This document shows positions 17,169-25,788 of a stretch of 64,000 nt of DNA, one piece after another. The position numbers and the translations under genes were made by a program. Within the stretch, counting starts at the first letter, position 1, and each line of letters opens with the position of its first letter. The notes beneath the pieces are model-generated. The model saw nothing but the letters and a program-made list of their open reading frames with translations, had not been told where the DNA came from and did no database searches. Source of the DNA: Paracoccus salsus (GTDB lineage Bacteria > Pseudomonadota > Alphaproteobacteria > Rhodobacterales > Rhodobacteraceae); NCBI RefSeq assembly GCF_021556615.1, contig NZ_JAKGGD010000007.1, forward strand, positions 124,001-188,000, read 5' to 3'.

Positions 17169-18293
17169 ATGATGCCGACGACGTGGAATGCCATCTTTCT
17201 GGGAAATGGCGGCGGGTGGAACATCGACCCCGTCGAGGGCAACAGCACCAGTGAGAGCGCCGGTGATCTGGTCGGCCAGTCCGCCGGGACGCCGGACGAC
17301 CCGCTTTACGAACGCATCGTCAGTGTAACCGCCGAGGATATTGCCGGGCGGGATGGCGCTCTGGACACGAGCCGGTCGGGCGGCGGCGATCAGGTCACCT
17401 ATACGCTTCCCGGCGAAACGTCGCCCACGACCGCGACCTTCGAGGGGGTGGGCGTCTATGAGGCGACGATCACGTTCCTTGATGGTTCGACCGCCGATGT
17501 CAGCGCAGTCGTGTTTCAGGACGAGGCGGGCAACCTGTTCCTTGCGCCGGAACTGTCCGAAAACGCGGATTCCGCCGCGTATCAAAGCGGCCCGATCGTT
17601 TCGGGCACCTTGAACAGGCTCATCCTCAACAGGGCCGATCTGGGCGACGACCGCAACGCGAACGATTTCGTCGTCTGCTTCGTCGCCGGCACGATGATCG
17701 CGACGCCGGCCGGGCCGCGCCCGGTCGAGGATTTGCGCGAAGGCGATCTGGTCGAAACGGTGGATCACGGCGCGCAGCCGCTTCGCTGGGTCGGGTCCCG
17801 CAGCCTTGACGTGCGCGGCAGCGAGTCCCTGCAACCGGTCCGCATCCGCGCCGGGGCGTTGGGCCCGGGCGTGCCGCAGGCCGACCTGCTGGTATCGCCG
17901 CAGCATCGCGTTCTGGTGCGATCCGCCATCGCGCAGCGGATGTTCGGCACCGACGAGGTCCTGGTCGCCGCCAAGCAGTTGCTGGTGCTGCCGGGGATCG
18001 AGGTGGTCGAGGACGCCGCCGAGGTGATCTATGTCCATCTTCTGCTGGAACGGCACGAACTTGTGTTCTCGAACGGGGCGGTGACCGAGACTCTGTTCAC
18101 CGGCGCCCAGGCGCTGAAAAGCGTGCCGGAATCCGCCCGCGCCGAGATTCTGGAGCTGTTCCCGCAACTGGCCGAGATCGGTGCGGAAATCGAGGGACCT
18201 GTCCCCGTGCGTCCGCTGGTGTCGGGCCGGCATGGACGAAAGCTGGCCGACCGGCATCTGGCGAACAACAAGCCGGTGATCGCCGGCTTCTGA
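17169..18293 (+). CDS. Hint-domain (Hedgehog/intein-type) protein
   Basis: 374 residues. Residues ~1-165 form an acidic, Thr/Ser/Gly-rich region without lysines. Then comes a Hint module: CFVAGTMIATPAGPRPVEDLREGDLVET (a Cys at the start of the module as in self-cleaving domains), LRWVGSR, QADLLVSPQHRVLV (block B-like His) and the later EVIYVHLLLERHELVFSNG. This Hint_2 type is widespread and often duplicated in Rhodobacterales, usually in secreted or surface proteins, possibly for autoprocessing. Two adjacent ATG codons (17169, 17172) follow AGGAG. The gene sits just upstream of fabF, where acpP would often be found. The role is unknown. Confidence 0.82.
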   Translation: MMPTTWNAIFLGNGGGWNIDPVEGNSTSESAGDLVGQSAGTPDDPLYERIVSVTAEDIAGRDGALDTSRSGGGDQVTYTLPGETSPTTATFEGVGVYEATITFLDGSTADVSAVVFQDEAGNLFLAPELSENADSAAYQSGPIVSGTLNRLILNRADLGDDRNANDFVVCFVAGTMIATPAGPRPVEDLREGDLVETVDHGAQPLRWVGSRSLDVRGSESLQPVRIRAGALGPGVPQADLLVSPQHRVLVRSAIAQRMFGTDEVLVAAKQLLVLPGIEVVEDAAEVIYVHLLLERHELVFSNGAVTETLFTGAQALKSVPESARAEILELFPQLAEIGAEIEGPVPVRPLVSGRHGRKLADRHLANNKPVIAGF

Positions 18294-18373
18294 CGTCCAG
18301 GCCAGCAGGCCTGGGCTCTCCGGGCCTGAGCTCTCCGGGCCCGAGCGTGGTCTCGGCGCAAGACTCTCATGCG

Positions 18374-18402
18374 TTGCCTGATCGGTTTCGGGCGTGTATC
18401 AC
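18374..18402 (+). promoter_or_regulatory. Candidate promoter of fabF-mltG
   Basis: TTGCCT (18374-18379), 17-base spacer, TATCAC (18397-18402), 31 bases before ATG 18434. Supports separate transcription of fabF from the Hint gene. Confidence 0.45.
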
Positions 18403-18433
18403 GTCCCGAAATTGAACAGGCAAGGACGTGAAC

Positions 18434-19696
18434 ATGCGCAGGGTTGTTGTCACCGGTCTGGGGATGGTCACGCCCCTCGCTTCGGGCGTCGAGGCGACAT
18501 GGGAAAGGCTGCTGGCCGGCCAGTCGGGCGCCGGGCCGATCACGCGCTTTGATCCCAAGGACGTGGTGACGCAATATGCCTGCGAGATCCCCTTTGGCGA
18601 CGGAAGCGACGGCAGTTTCAACCCCGATGACTGGATGGCACCCAAGGACCGGCGCAAGGTCGATGATTTCATCCTTTACGGCATGGCTGCGGCCGACCAG
18701 GCGGTCCGCGATTCCGGCTGGCGGCCAGAGGCCGAGGAAGATCGTCTGCGCACCGGCGTGATGATCGGTTCGGGCATCGGCGGACTGACCTCGATCGCGG
18801 ATACGGCGGTGCTGATCAAGGAACGCGGGCCAAAGCGGGTCTCGCCATTTTTCATCCCCGGCGCGCTGATCAATCTGATCTCGGGTCAGGTCAGCATCCG
18901 CTATGGATTCAAGGGTCCGAACCACGCGGTCGTGACCGCCTGCTCGACCGGCGCCCATGCGATCGGCGACGCGGCGCGGCTGATCATGCTGGGCGATGCC
19001 GACGTCATGGTCGCCGGCGGCGCCGAGGCCCCGATCAGCGAGATCGGGATCGCCGGCTTCAACGCCTGCAAGGCGCTGTCCACCAAGCGCGCGCATGATC
19101 CGCAGGCGGCCAGCCGTCCCTATGACGAGGACCGCGACGGTTTTGTCATGGGCGAGGGCGCGGGCTGCGTCGTGCTGGAGGAATACGAGCATGCCGTGGC
19201 GCGCGGGGCGCGCATCTATGCCGAGGTGCTGGGCTACGGATTGTCGGGCGACGCCTATCACATCACCGCGCCCGCCGAGGACGGCGATGGCGGATATCGC
19301 GCGATGCAGAATGCCCTGCGCAGCGCCGGGATCGGTCCCGAACATGTGGATTACATCAACGCGCATGGCACCAGCACCATGGCCGACACGATCGAGCTTG
19401 GCGCGGTCGAGCGGCTGATGGGGGACCACGCGGGCAATGCCGTGATGTCATCGACGAAGTCCAGCATCGGACATCTGCTGGGCGCCGCGGGCGCGGTCGA
19501 GGCGATCTTCTGCATCCTGGCGATCCGTGACCAGATATGCCCCCCGACCATCAACCTGGACAACCCGGCCGTGACGCCCAGGCTGGACCTGGCCGCAAAC
19601 GCCGCGGTGCGGCGCAAGGTCGAGGTGGCGCTGTCCAACAGCTTCGGATTTGGCGGAACCAATGCCAGCCTGGTGCTGGGGAAGGTCAAGGGATGA
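18434..19696 (+). CDS. fabF: 3-oxoacyl-[acyl-carrier-protein] synthase II
   Basis: 420 residues. Condenses malonyl-ACP with acyl-ACP in fatty acid elongation. The active site is complete: nucleophile Cys in VTACSTGAH (~170), His in NAHGTST (~311), Lys and His in SSTKSSIGHLLGAAG (~342, 347). The glycine-rich C-terminal SNSFGFGGTNASLVLG is typical. ATG 18434 follows AAGGA at 7 bases; GTG 18428 in frame is possible but overlaps the ribosome site. Its stop overlaps the start of mltG (ATGA). No acpP is found just upstream, unlike the usual fabG-acpP-fabF order. Confidence 0.96.
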   Translation: MRRVVVTGLGMVTPLASGVEATWERLLAGQSGAGPITRFDPKDVVTQYACEIPFGDGSDGSFNPDDWMAPKDRRKVDDFILYGMAAADQAVRDSGWRPEAEEDRLRTGVMIGSGIGGLTSIADTAVLIKERGPKRVSPFFIPGALINLISGQVSIRYGFKGPNHAVVTACSTGAHAIGDAARLIMLGDADVMVAGGAEAPISEIGIAGFNACKALSTKRAHDPQAASRPYDEDRDGFVMGEGAGCVVLEEYEHAVARGARIYAEVLGYGLSGDAYHITAPAEDGDGGYRAMQNALRSAGIGPEHVDYINAHGTSTMADTIELGAVERLMGDHAGNAVMSSTKSSIGHLLGAAGAVEAIFCILAIRDQICPPTINLDNPAVTPRLDLAANAAVRRKVEVALSNSFGFGGTNASLVLGKVKG

Positions 19697-20877
19697 TCTG
19701 GCGCAACATCGCCTCGAATTTCCTGACCCTTCTGATCGTTCTGCTGGTCGCCGCCGCCGCGGCGGTGGCCTGGGGCAAGCATGAGTTCAGCGGGCCGGGC
19801 CACAGCGAGGTGGCGCAATGCGTGCAGATCGCGCCCGGCGCCAGCCTGAACGCGGTCAGCCAGCAACTGGCCGCTCAGGGTGCCGTCAGCAGCGCCTATA
19901 TCTTCCGCGCCGGCACGGACTACATGGGCAAGGCACGCGACCTGAAATTCGGCAGCTATCTGGTGCCGCCGCGCGCCAGCATGGAGGACATCGTCGGCGT
20001 CATCACCGCGGGCGGCCCCTCGACCTGCGGGACCGAGGTGATCTTGCGGGTCGGCGTGCGCGAGAACACGGTCCTGCTGCGCGATATGGATGTCGAGACG
20101 GGTGTCTTCAAGGAAATGGCGCGCTACGATCCGGCGGGCGAGCAACAGCCCGAGGCGATCGCCGCCGCCGCGCAGAAGCCGGACGCCCGTTTGCGGGTCA
20201 CGGTGGCCGAGGGCGTGACAAGCTGGCAGATCGCCGAGGCGTTGCGGCAGGTGGACTTCCTTGCCGGCGAGGTTGCGGAGGTTCCGCCCGAGGGCAGTCT
20301 GGCGCCCGACACCTATGAGGTCGAGCGCGGCTCGGACAGGGCGGCGCTGCTGGCCGAGATGTCGCGGCGGCAGGCGACCATCCTGGCCTCGGAGTGGGAG
20401 GCGCGTCCCTTTGGCCTGCCCTATGACAGCCCCCAGGAGGCGCTGATCATGGCCTCGATCGTCGAGAAGGAGACCGGCGTTCCCGATGAGCGTCCGCAGG
20501 TCGCCAGCGTGTTCGTCAACCGTCTTGAACGGGGCATGCGCCTGGAAACCGACCCGACGGTGATCTATGGCGTGACCAAGGGACAGCAGGTTCTGGACCG
20601 GGGCCTGCGCCGGTCCGAACTGAACGCCACGACACCCTACAATACCTATCGCATCGATGGGTTGCCGCCGACGCCGATCGCCAATCCGGGGCGGGCCGCG
20701 ATTCGCGCCGCGCTCAATCCGGCGCAGACCGACTATGTCTTCTTCGTCGCCGATGGAACCGGCGGCCACGCCTTTGCGCGCACGCTGGACGAGCACAACA
20801 GCAACGTCGCGCGCTGGCGCGAGATCGAGGCGCAGCGGGGCGAACCGACCGATACGCCGGTCCAGGGCGGGGGCTGA
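19693..20877 (+). CDS. mltG: Endolytic murein transglycosylase
   Basis: 394 residues. An N-terminal membrane helix (FLTLLIVLLVAAAAAVAW) anchors the protein to the inner membrane; a LysM-like part follows (ITAGGPSTCGTE..., VAEGVTSWQIAEAL). The YceG catalytic domain carries the Glu in ASIVEKETG and the conserved RLERGMRLETDPTVIYG, PYNTYRIDGLPPTPIANPG and VADGTGGHAFARTLDEH stretches. It cleaves nascent glycan strands and sets their length. Coupled to fabF by a 4-base overlap; fabF-mltG neighbourhood is widely conserved in proteobacteria. Confidence 0.95.
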   Translation: MIWRNIASNFLTLLIVLLVAAAAAVAWGKHEFSGPGHSEVAQCVQIAPGASLNAVSQQLAAQGAVSSAYIFRAGTDYMGKARDLKFGSYLVPPRASMEDIVGVITAGGPSTCGTEVILRVGVRENTVLLRDMDVETGVFKEMARYDPAGEQQPEAIAAAAQKPDARLRVTVAEGVTSWQIAEALRQVDFLAGEVAEVPPEGSLAPDTYEVERGSDRAALLAEMSRRQATILASEWEARPFGLPYDSPQEALIMASIVEKETGVPDERPQVASVFVNRLERGMRLETDPTVIYGVTKGQQVLDRGLRRSELNATTPYNTYRIDGLPPTPIANPGRAAIRAALNPAQTDYVFFVADGTGGHAFARTLDEHNSNVARWREIEAQRGEPTDTPVQGGG

Positions 20878-21000
20878 GCCGCCCGTCCAGAGGGTTTGAC
20901 AAAGCCCGTTCCTCGCAGCAGGCTTGACGGCGAAGGGGCGGGCCGTGTCCCAAGGCGCAGGCTGCGCCGGTCCGGTCCCTGTGAATCAGGAGAATTTGCC

Positions 21001-21438
21001 ATGAAACTGTCCGACATGTTTTCGACCCTCGCCGACAATGCCCGCTCGTTCGAAAAGCGGGCCGCCGAATGGCAGGACCAGATCAGCTCGCGCAATGACG
21101 AGATGATGGCCAGCGCCCAGAAATGGCAGGAGACCGCCTTGCAGCGCCAGGACGAGATGAACAAGCAGATGCGGAGCTATTTCGAGAACGCCAACGAGAA
21201 TGTCCGCGAGCAGTGGGAGGCGATGCAGGCCGCCTGGGAGGAACAGTTCCAGAAGATGCGCGAGAAGGGCGAGGAGATGCGCGAGTCGGCCGCGAAAGGC
21301 GGTCAATTCCCCGACTGGGCCGAGGCCTATGCCGCGCAGATGGTCGCCTTTGCCCAGAAGATGCAGGACGAGGCCAGCAATGCCATCGCCGCCGCGACCG
21401 AGGCGCGCGCCAAGGACAGCAACAAGAAGAAAGGCTGA
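21001..21438 (+). CDS. Hypothetical coiled-coil protein (phasin-like composition)
   Basis: 145 residues, almost all helical, rich in Glu, Lys, Gln, Met and Ala. Long amphipathic stretches (RSFEKRAAEWQDQISSRNDE, EEQFQKMREKGEEMRESAAK) suggest a coiled coil. No signal or membrane segment. TCAGGAGAATTTGCC precedes ATG 21001, which I take as the start; the frame is open further upstream but without a ribosome site. I do not recognise a named family. The composition resembles phasins or other granule/scaffold proteins, but this is only an impression. It follows mltG by 123 bases. Confidence 0.7.
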   Translation: MKLSDMFSTLADNARSFEKRAAEWQDQISSRNDEMMASAQKWQETALQRQDEMNKQMRSYFENANENVREQWEAMQAAWEEQFQKMREKGEEMRESAAKGGQFPDWAEAYAAQMVAFAQKMQDEASNAIAAATEARAKDSNKKKG

Positions 21439-21714
21439 GCGGTTTCCGTGTCTGCCGCCCGCGCTGCAAGAAGGTTCTGACCTTGTTGGCGCGTGATCGA
21501 GTGCGAATTTCTGTCAGCCCTCGTGATGCGGCACGTCTTGAAGCCGCGGGCCGGGATGGGGAGCAGCGGATCGGGTCCAGATCGGCGCTTCGAGCTTTCA
21601 GCTCGTATCGCTGGACCGGTTTTCCCAATCCGCTGCTGTTCGATCGTTCTGCCCATTCAGGTCGTCGTCCTCTCACGCCCCCGTGGCACCGTCGCCAGCG
21701 GTTCGCCAGGAACA

Positions 21715-22161
21715 TCATGCCGTGACGGCCTGCGCCGGATCCTTGTCATCTTCGTTCTTTGTCAACGTCGTCCAGATCTGCCGAACCATCGTGTTGGCCG
21801 ACGCAATGGTGCACCGCCCAAGCCAGCGCCGTCGCGACATTGCGCCAACAGGATCAGGACGCGTCGGATATCGGCCTGGCCCGCCTTGGTCATGCGCCCC
21901 AATCGCTCCTTGCCTGCCGAGGAATGCGGCCAGGGCACAAGGTCCGACCAGGTCGCAAGGTCGCGCCCTGTTTCGAACGGGACCATGTCGGGGCCGAATG
22001 CCTCCACCGCGACGGCCGTCGGCGATCCAACGCCCGTCATGGTCTGAAGCCGGCGCGCCGTGTCCGACCGGGAGGCCAGCGCCGTGCGTTTCGTGCGGCG
22101 CCCGATAATGCGCGCCGCCGGACGCCTCGATGATGACCGGACCGGGCGCCTGCTGCATCAT
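21715..22161 (-). pseudogene. Decayed IS110-family transposase fragment
   Basis: On the minus strand, about 22161-22100 reads IIEASGGAHYRA (compare MEACCGAHH in IS110). In a second frame, from about 22040, it reads GVGSPTAVAVEAFGPDM, GRDLATWSDLVPWPHSSAGKERLGRMTKAG and IRRVLILLAQCRD, which is the typical IS110 C-terminal domain. A third stretch near the end (ASANTMVRQIWTTLTK) is also family-like in the first frame. Frameshifts and an internal deletion make it dead. It lies just upstream of the GTA promoter. The 276 bases before it (21439-21714) show no gene. Confidence 0.72.
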
Positions 22162-22401
22162 GAACGCGAAGAAGCGTGGCACGCTGCAATGCCGTCTGGA
22201 GAGGGCGGCAACCACCCCATCTGCGCTGCCGCGATGACCGGGGCGCGTCGCGAGATTGCGGCGGGCGATTCCGTTCCGGTTGGCCCTGGTGTTGCGGTTT
22301 TCGCGCCGTGTTGCACGGCGTGCGCTGGGGGTGTTGCGTGGGTTAAGAAGCTGTTTTGAAAGAATAAGATTGTCTGAAGGGATCGTCCTTGGGTTTAGCG
22401 A

Positions 22402-22430
22402 TTGACTCACCGAACGCCCTGAAGTAGAAA
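22402..22430 (+). promoter_or_regulatory. Candidate promoter of the gene transfer agent cluster
   Basis: TTGACT (22402-22407), exactly 17 bases, TAGAAA (22425-22430). It is ~100 bases before the first GTA gene and just upstream of a hairpin with a T-run, giving a leader of ~95 bases. Confidence 0.5.
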
Positions 22431-22456
22431 TTACACATGCTGGGAGAAATGGGCAA

Positions 22457-22487
22457 GCGGCCGGGGGGCAACCCCGCGCCGCTTTTT
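22457..22487 (+). terminator. Terminator-like hairpin in the GTA leader
   Basis: GCGGC-CGGGG (22457-22466) pairs with CCCCG-c-GCCGC (22472-22482, one bulge), loop of 5, then TTTTT. It lies between the candidate promoter and gene 1, so it could attenuate GTA expression, or alternatively end transcription coming from the left. Confidence 0.65.
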
Positions 22488-22533
22488 CCGTTTCTTGGCT
22501 CGTGCGGACAGGACACGAGGCGGGACAGTTTGC

Positions 22534-22953
22534 ATGAACGATATGGAATGGGGCGGGGTCGGTGATCCCGGAGGGCCGTTTATGGCCGAAACGCAAGTCA
22601 CCGATGGCGCTGCTGACCTGATCGGGGAAGAGCGACGCCGGTGCGATGCGGAAGAGGCAATTGCCGTCGCCGAAGGGCTTTTCTGGTCCTACGTCAAGGA
22701 TCTGGAGAGCCACAAGGAAACGCTGGCGGCGCGCGAAAGCGCCGCCATCGATCCGGCGGAACTGAAAAAGGCGATCCAGATGGCAAGGGACGTCCGCGAG
22801 GCGGTCCATCTGATGATGACGGAAAGGAACAGGGTTGACAAACTTCGCAAGGACATCGCCGGCGGGGTCGGAGGAGGCAGTCTCGACCTTGACGCGGCAA
22901 GAGATGAAGTCGGGCGCCGCCTGGCTTGCCTCCGCCGGGCCGGAGGAGGTTGA
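22534..22953 (+). CDS. GTA gene 1, small terminase-like protein
   Basis: 139 residues, acidic and helical, with an N-terminal Gly-rich piece and a helical core (AEGLFWSYVKDLESHKETLA, AELKKAIQMARDVREAVHLMM). Position directly before terL and the two-helix layout fit gp1 of the Rhodobacter GTA, reported as the small terminase that recruits DNA for packaging. No helix-turn-helix is apparent, in line with the random DNA packaging of GTAs. The C-terminal part overlaps the N-terminal part of terL in another frame by up to ~120 bases, so either this end or the terL start may be mis-set. Assigned mainly by context. Confidence 0.65.
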   Translation: MNDMEWGGVGDPGGPFMAETQVTDGAADLIGEERRRCDAEEAIAVAEGLFWSYVKDLESHKETLAARESAAIDPAELKKAIQMARDVREAVHLMMTERNRVDKLRKDIAGGVGGGSLDLDAARDEVGRRLACLRRAGGG

Positions 22954-24250
22954 CGCGTTTCTTGGAGGGCTGAGCGAGAACGCCTTGATGGCGTTGCCGT
23001 GGCTGTTCGAGTTCTGGGCGCTGCCTCACCAGGTGCCGCCCGAGGGCGACTGGAAAAGCTGGGTGATCATGGGCGGGCGCGGCGCGGGCAAGACCCGCGC
23101 CGGGTCCGAGTGGGTGCGGCGGATGGTCGAGGGATCGACCGCCGTCGCACCCGGCCGCTGTCACCGCGTCGCGCTGGTCGGGGAAACCTTCGACCAGGCA
23201 CGCGAAGTGATGGTGTTCGGCGAGTCGGGCATCCTGGCCTGCTCGCCCCCCGATCGCAGGCCGGTCTGGGAGGCTGGCAGGCGACGGCTGGTCTGGGCCA
23301 ATGGCGCCACCGCGACCGTCTATTCGGCGCACGAGCCAGAGGCGCTGCGCGGCCCGCAGTTCGACGCGGCCTGGGTGGATGAACTGGCCAAGTGGAAGAA
23401 GGCCGAGGATAGCTGGGACATGCTTCAGTTCGCATTGCGCCTGGGGTCGCATCCCCAGCAGGTCGTGACCACGACACCGCGCAATGTCGGCGTGCTGAAG
23501 CGGATTCTGGGGAACGCCTCGACGGTGACGACACACGCGCCGACCGATGCGAACCGGGCCTATCTGGCCGAAAGCTTCCTGGCCGAGGTGCAGTCGCGCT
23601 ATGGCGGAACCCGGCTGGGGCGGCAGGAACTGGACGGCGTGCTGCTGGACGATGTCGAGGGCGCGCTGTGGACGACCGGCATGCTGGAAAGCGCGCGGAT
23701 CGACACGGTGCCGAAGCTGACACGTGTCGTGGTCGCCGTCGATCCGGCGGTGACGGCGGGCAAGGCCAGCGACGAATGCGGGATCGTGGTGGCCGGGGTC
23801 GTGGCCGAAGGCGAGCCGCGCGACTGGCGCGCCGTGGTGCTGGAGGATGCGACGATCCGCGGCGGACCGACCGAGTGGGCGCGGGCCGCCATCGCCGCGA
23901 TGGACCGCCACGGTGCCGAGAAGCTGGTCGCCGAGGTCAATCAGGGCGGCGACCTTGTCGAGAGTGTCATCCGCCAGGTCGATCCGCTGGTCCCCTTCAA
24001 GGCGCTGCGGGCCGGTCGCGGCAAGGGGTTGCGGGCCGAACCCGTCGCGGCCTTGTACGAGCAGGGCCGCGTGAAGCATGTCCGGTCCGGCAATCTGGGC
24101 GCTCTCGAGGATCAGCTGTGCCAGATGACGGTTCGGGGCTTTGAAGGGCGCGGCAGCCCGGACCGTCTGGATGCGCTGGTCTGGGCGATCCACGAACTGA
24201 TGATAGAGCCGGCCGCAGGCTGGCGGCGGCCGCAGATGCGGCGGCTGTAG
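22835..24250 (+). CDS. terL: GTA gene 2, terminase large subunit
   Basis: 471 residues from TTG 22835 (AAAGGA 7 bases upstream) or 448 from ATG 22904, which has no clear ribosome site. Packaging ATPase and nuclease: Walker A in MGGRGAGKTRAGSEW, Walker B region AAWVDELAKW, then the nuclease domain with Asp residues in VVAVDPAVTAGKASDECG and LVWAIHEL at the end. It drives ~4-5 kb pieces of host DNA into GTA heads. All motifs are intact, so the packaging motor is likely functional. Confidence 0.93.
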   Translation: MTNFARTSPAGSEEAVSTLTRQEMKSGAAWLASAGPEEVDAFLGGLSENALMALPWLFEFWALPHQVPPEGDWKSWVIMGGRGAGKTRAGSEWVRRMVEGSTAVAPGRCHRVALVGETFDQAREVMVFGESGILACSPPDRRPVWEAGRRRLVWANGATATVYSAHEPEALRGPQFDAAWVDELAKWKKAEDSWDMLQFALRLGSHPQQVVTTTPRNVGVLKRILGNASTVTTHAPTDANRAYLAESFLAEVQSRYGGTRLGRQELDGVLLDDVEGALWTTGMLESARIDTVPKLTRVVVAVDPAVTAGKASDECGIVVAGVVAEGEPRDWRAVVLEDATIRGGPTEWARAAIAAMDRHGAEKLVAEVNQGGDLVESVIRQVDPLVPFKALRAGRGKGLRAEPVAALYEQGRVKHVRSGNLGALEDQLCQMTVRGFEGRGSPDRLDALVWAIHELMIEPAAGWRRPQMRRL

Positions 24251-24312
24251 CGTGTGATCCGGGGGCGGTGTCCCCGGGTTCCTCAAGGTTATTTGCACAG
24301 AAGATGTAGAAG

Positions 24313-24338
24313 GCCGCCCCCTCGGGAGCGGCTTTTTT
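24313..24338 (+). terminator. Intrinsic terminator between terL and the portal gene
   Basis: GCCGC (24313-24317) and GCGGC (24328-24332) with inner CCC/GGG pairing, followed directly by TTTTTT (24333-24338). It lies inside the GTA cluster, ~75 bases after the terL stop and 25 bases before the portal start. Confidence 0.75.
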
Positions 24339-24362
24339 CATGGCCGAGGCATGGAGGCGAAC

Positions 24363-25547
24363 ATGGCGTTTCGATTGTTTTCGCGGGAGGAGAAATCCGC
24401 TCCCGTGCAGGAGAGGAAGGCCAGCGCGACCGGCCGGGTGGTGGCATTCGCGACGGGTTCGGGCCGACCGGTCTGGTCGGCGCGCGACACCGGGTCGTTG
24501 ACGCGCGGCGGGTTCGTGAGCAATCCGGTCGGTTTCCGATCGGTCAGGCTGATTGCCGAGGCCGCGGCCGCGGTGCCGCTGGTCTGCGAGGATCGCGAAA
24601 GGCGTTACGAAACGCATCCCATCGTCGATCTGCTGCGGCGTCCCAATCCGGGGCAGGGTCGCGCCGAGCTGTTCGAATCGCTGTTCGGACAGATGCTTCT
24701 GTCCGGCAACGGCTATCTTGAGGCGGTCGGACTGGGCCCGGACGGGTTGCCCGAGGAACTGCACGTGCTGCGGTCGGACCGGATGAGCATCGTTCCCGGC
24801 GCGGATGGCTGGCCGGTGGCGTTCGAGTACTCGGTCGGCGGTCGCAAGCATCGCTTCGACATGACCGGCAGTCCCGATCCGATCTGCCACATCAAGAGCT
24901 TTCACCCTCAGGATGATCACTACGGTCTGTCGCCGATGCAGGCCGCGGCGGTCGCCGTGGACGTCCACAACAGCGCCTCGGCCTGGTCGAAGGCGCTGCT
25001 GGACAATGCGGCCCGACCTTCGGGGGCGATCGTCTACAAGGGCATGGACGGGCAGGGCGTGCTGAGCCCCGAGCAATATGACCGGCTGGTGGGTGAGATC
25101 GAGATGAACCACCAGGGGGCGCGCAACGCGGGTCGCCCGATGCTTCTGGAAGGCGGGCTGGACTGGAAGCCGATGGGGTTCAGCCCCAGCGACATGGAGT
25201 TCCACGAAACCAAGATGGCTGCCGCCCGCGAGATCGCCCTTGCCTTCGGCGTGCCGCCGATGCTGCTGGGCATTCCCGGTGACGCGACCTACGCGAACTA
25301 TGCCGAGGCGCACCGGGCTTTCTATCGGCTGACCGTACTGCCGATGGCCATGCGCGTGGCGGCGTCGGTTGCGTGGTGGCTGTCCGAGCACCTGGGCGCC
25401 GAGATCGTGCTGCGGCCCGATCCTGACCAGGTCCCCGCCCTGGCCGCAGAACGCGATCAGCAATGGGCGCGCATCAGCGCAGCCAGCTTTCTGACCGATG
25501 CCGAGAAGCGGGTGCTGCTGGGGCTGCCGCCGCAGGCCGATGGGTGA
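24363..25547 (+). CDS. GTA gene 3, portal protein (HK97 type)
   Basis: 394 residues. Family strings: LIAEAAAAVPLVC, the LLRRPNPGQGRAELFESLFGQMLLSGNGYLEAV block, HIKSFHP, YGLSPMQAAAVAVDVHN, and the clip/stem region AREIALAFGVPPMLLGIPGDATYANYAEA. The dodecameric portal is the DNA gate at one head vertex and the docking site for terminase and neck proteins. GGAGG precedes ATG 24363; an in-frame ATG lies at 24351 but overlaps the ribosome site. The next small gene overlaps its end. Confidence 0.94.
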   Translation: MAFRLFSREEKSAPVQERKASATGRVVAFATGSGRPVWSARDTGSLTRGGFVSNPVGFRSVRLIAEAAAAVPLVCEDRERRYETHPIVDLLRRPNPGQGRAELFESLFGQMLLSGNGYLEAVGLGPDGLPEELHVLRSDRMSIVPGADGWPVAFEYSVGGRKHRFDMTGSPDPICHIKSFHPQDDHYGLSPMQAAAVAVDVHNSASAWSKALLDNAARPSGAIVYKGMDGQGVLSPEQYDRLVGEIEMNHQGARNAGRPMLLEGGLDWKPMGFSPSDMEFHETKMAAAREIALAFGVPPMLLGIPGDATYANYAEAHRAFYRLTVLPMAMRVAASVAWWLSEHLGAEIVLRPDPDQVPALAAERDQQWARISAASFLTDAEKRVLLGLPPQADG

Positions 25548-25785
25548 GGCGATGGAGGGATCGCGCTTCGTCAAGGACGCCTTCGGCTGGCACGATCAGC
25601 GGTTCGAGGCGCAGGAACGGATCATGGCGCTGCAATTCGGCACGGTCGAGAAGCGGCTGGAGCGCATCGAGACCTTGATCGAAGGGCTGGAGCGGCGGCT
25701 GTGGATGACGGTTTACGGCGTGGTCGCGGTGATCCTGACGCAGGCGGTGCAGGGAATTCTGGAGTTCGCGCCGAAAGGAGGCTGA
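25540..25785 (+). CDS. GTA gene 3.5-like small membrane protein
   Basis: 81 residues. A helical N-terminal part with coiled-coil character (QFGTVEKRLERIETLIEGLERR) is followed by one hydrophobic segment (LWMTVYGVVAVILTQAVQGIL). It starts within the last codons of the portal gene and ends 3 bases before the protease gene. A small protein at this place is conserved in Rhodobacterales GTAs. Its role is not established; the membrane segment could suggest an anchoring or regulatory job. ATG 25552 is an alternative start. Confidence 0.75.
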   Translation: MGEAMEGSRFVKDAFGWHDQRFEAQERIMALQFGTVEKRLERIETLIEGLERRLWMTVYGVVAVILTQAVQGILEFAPKGG

Positions 25786-25788
25786 GGG

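Noticed and set aside
22338..22357. CtrA-type site (TTAA-n7-TTAA) upstream of the GTA promoter
   Set aside because: Only one half (TTAAG) is present; the second half reads TTTT, so the match is too weak to call.
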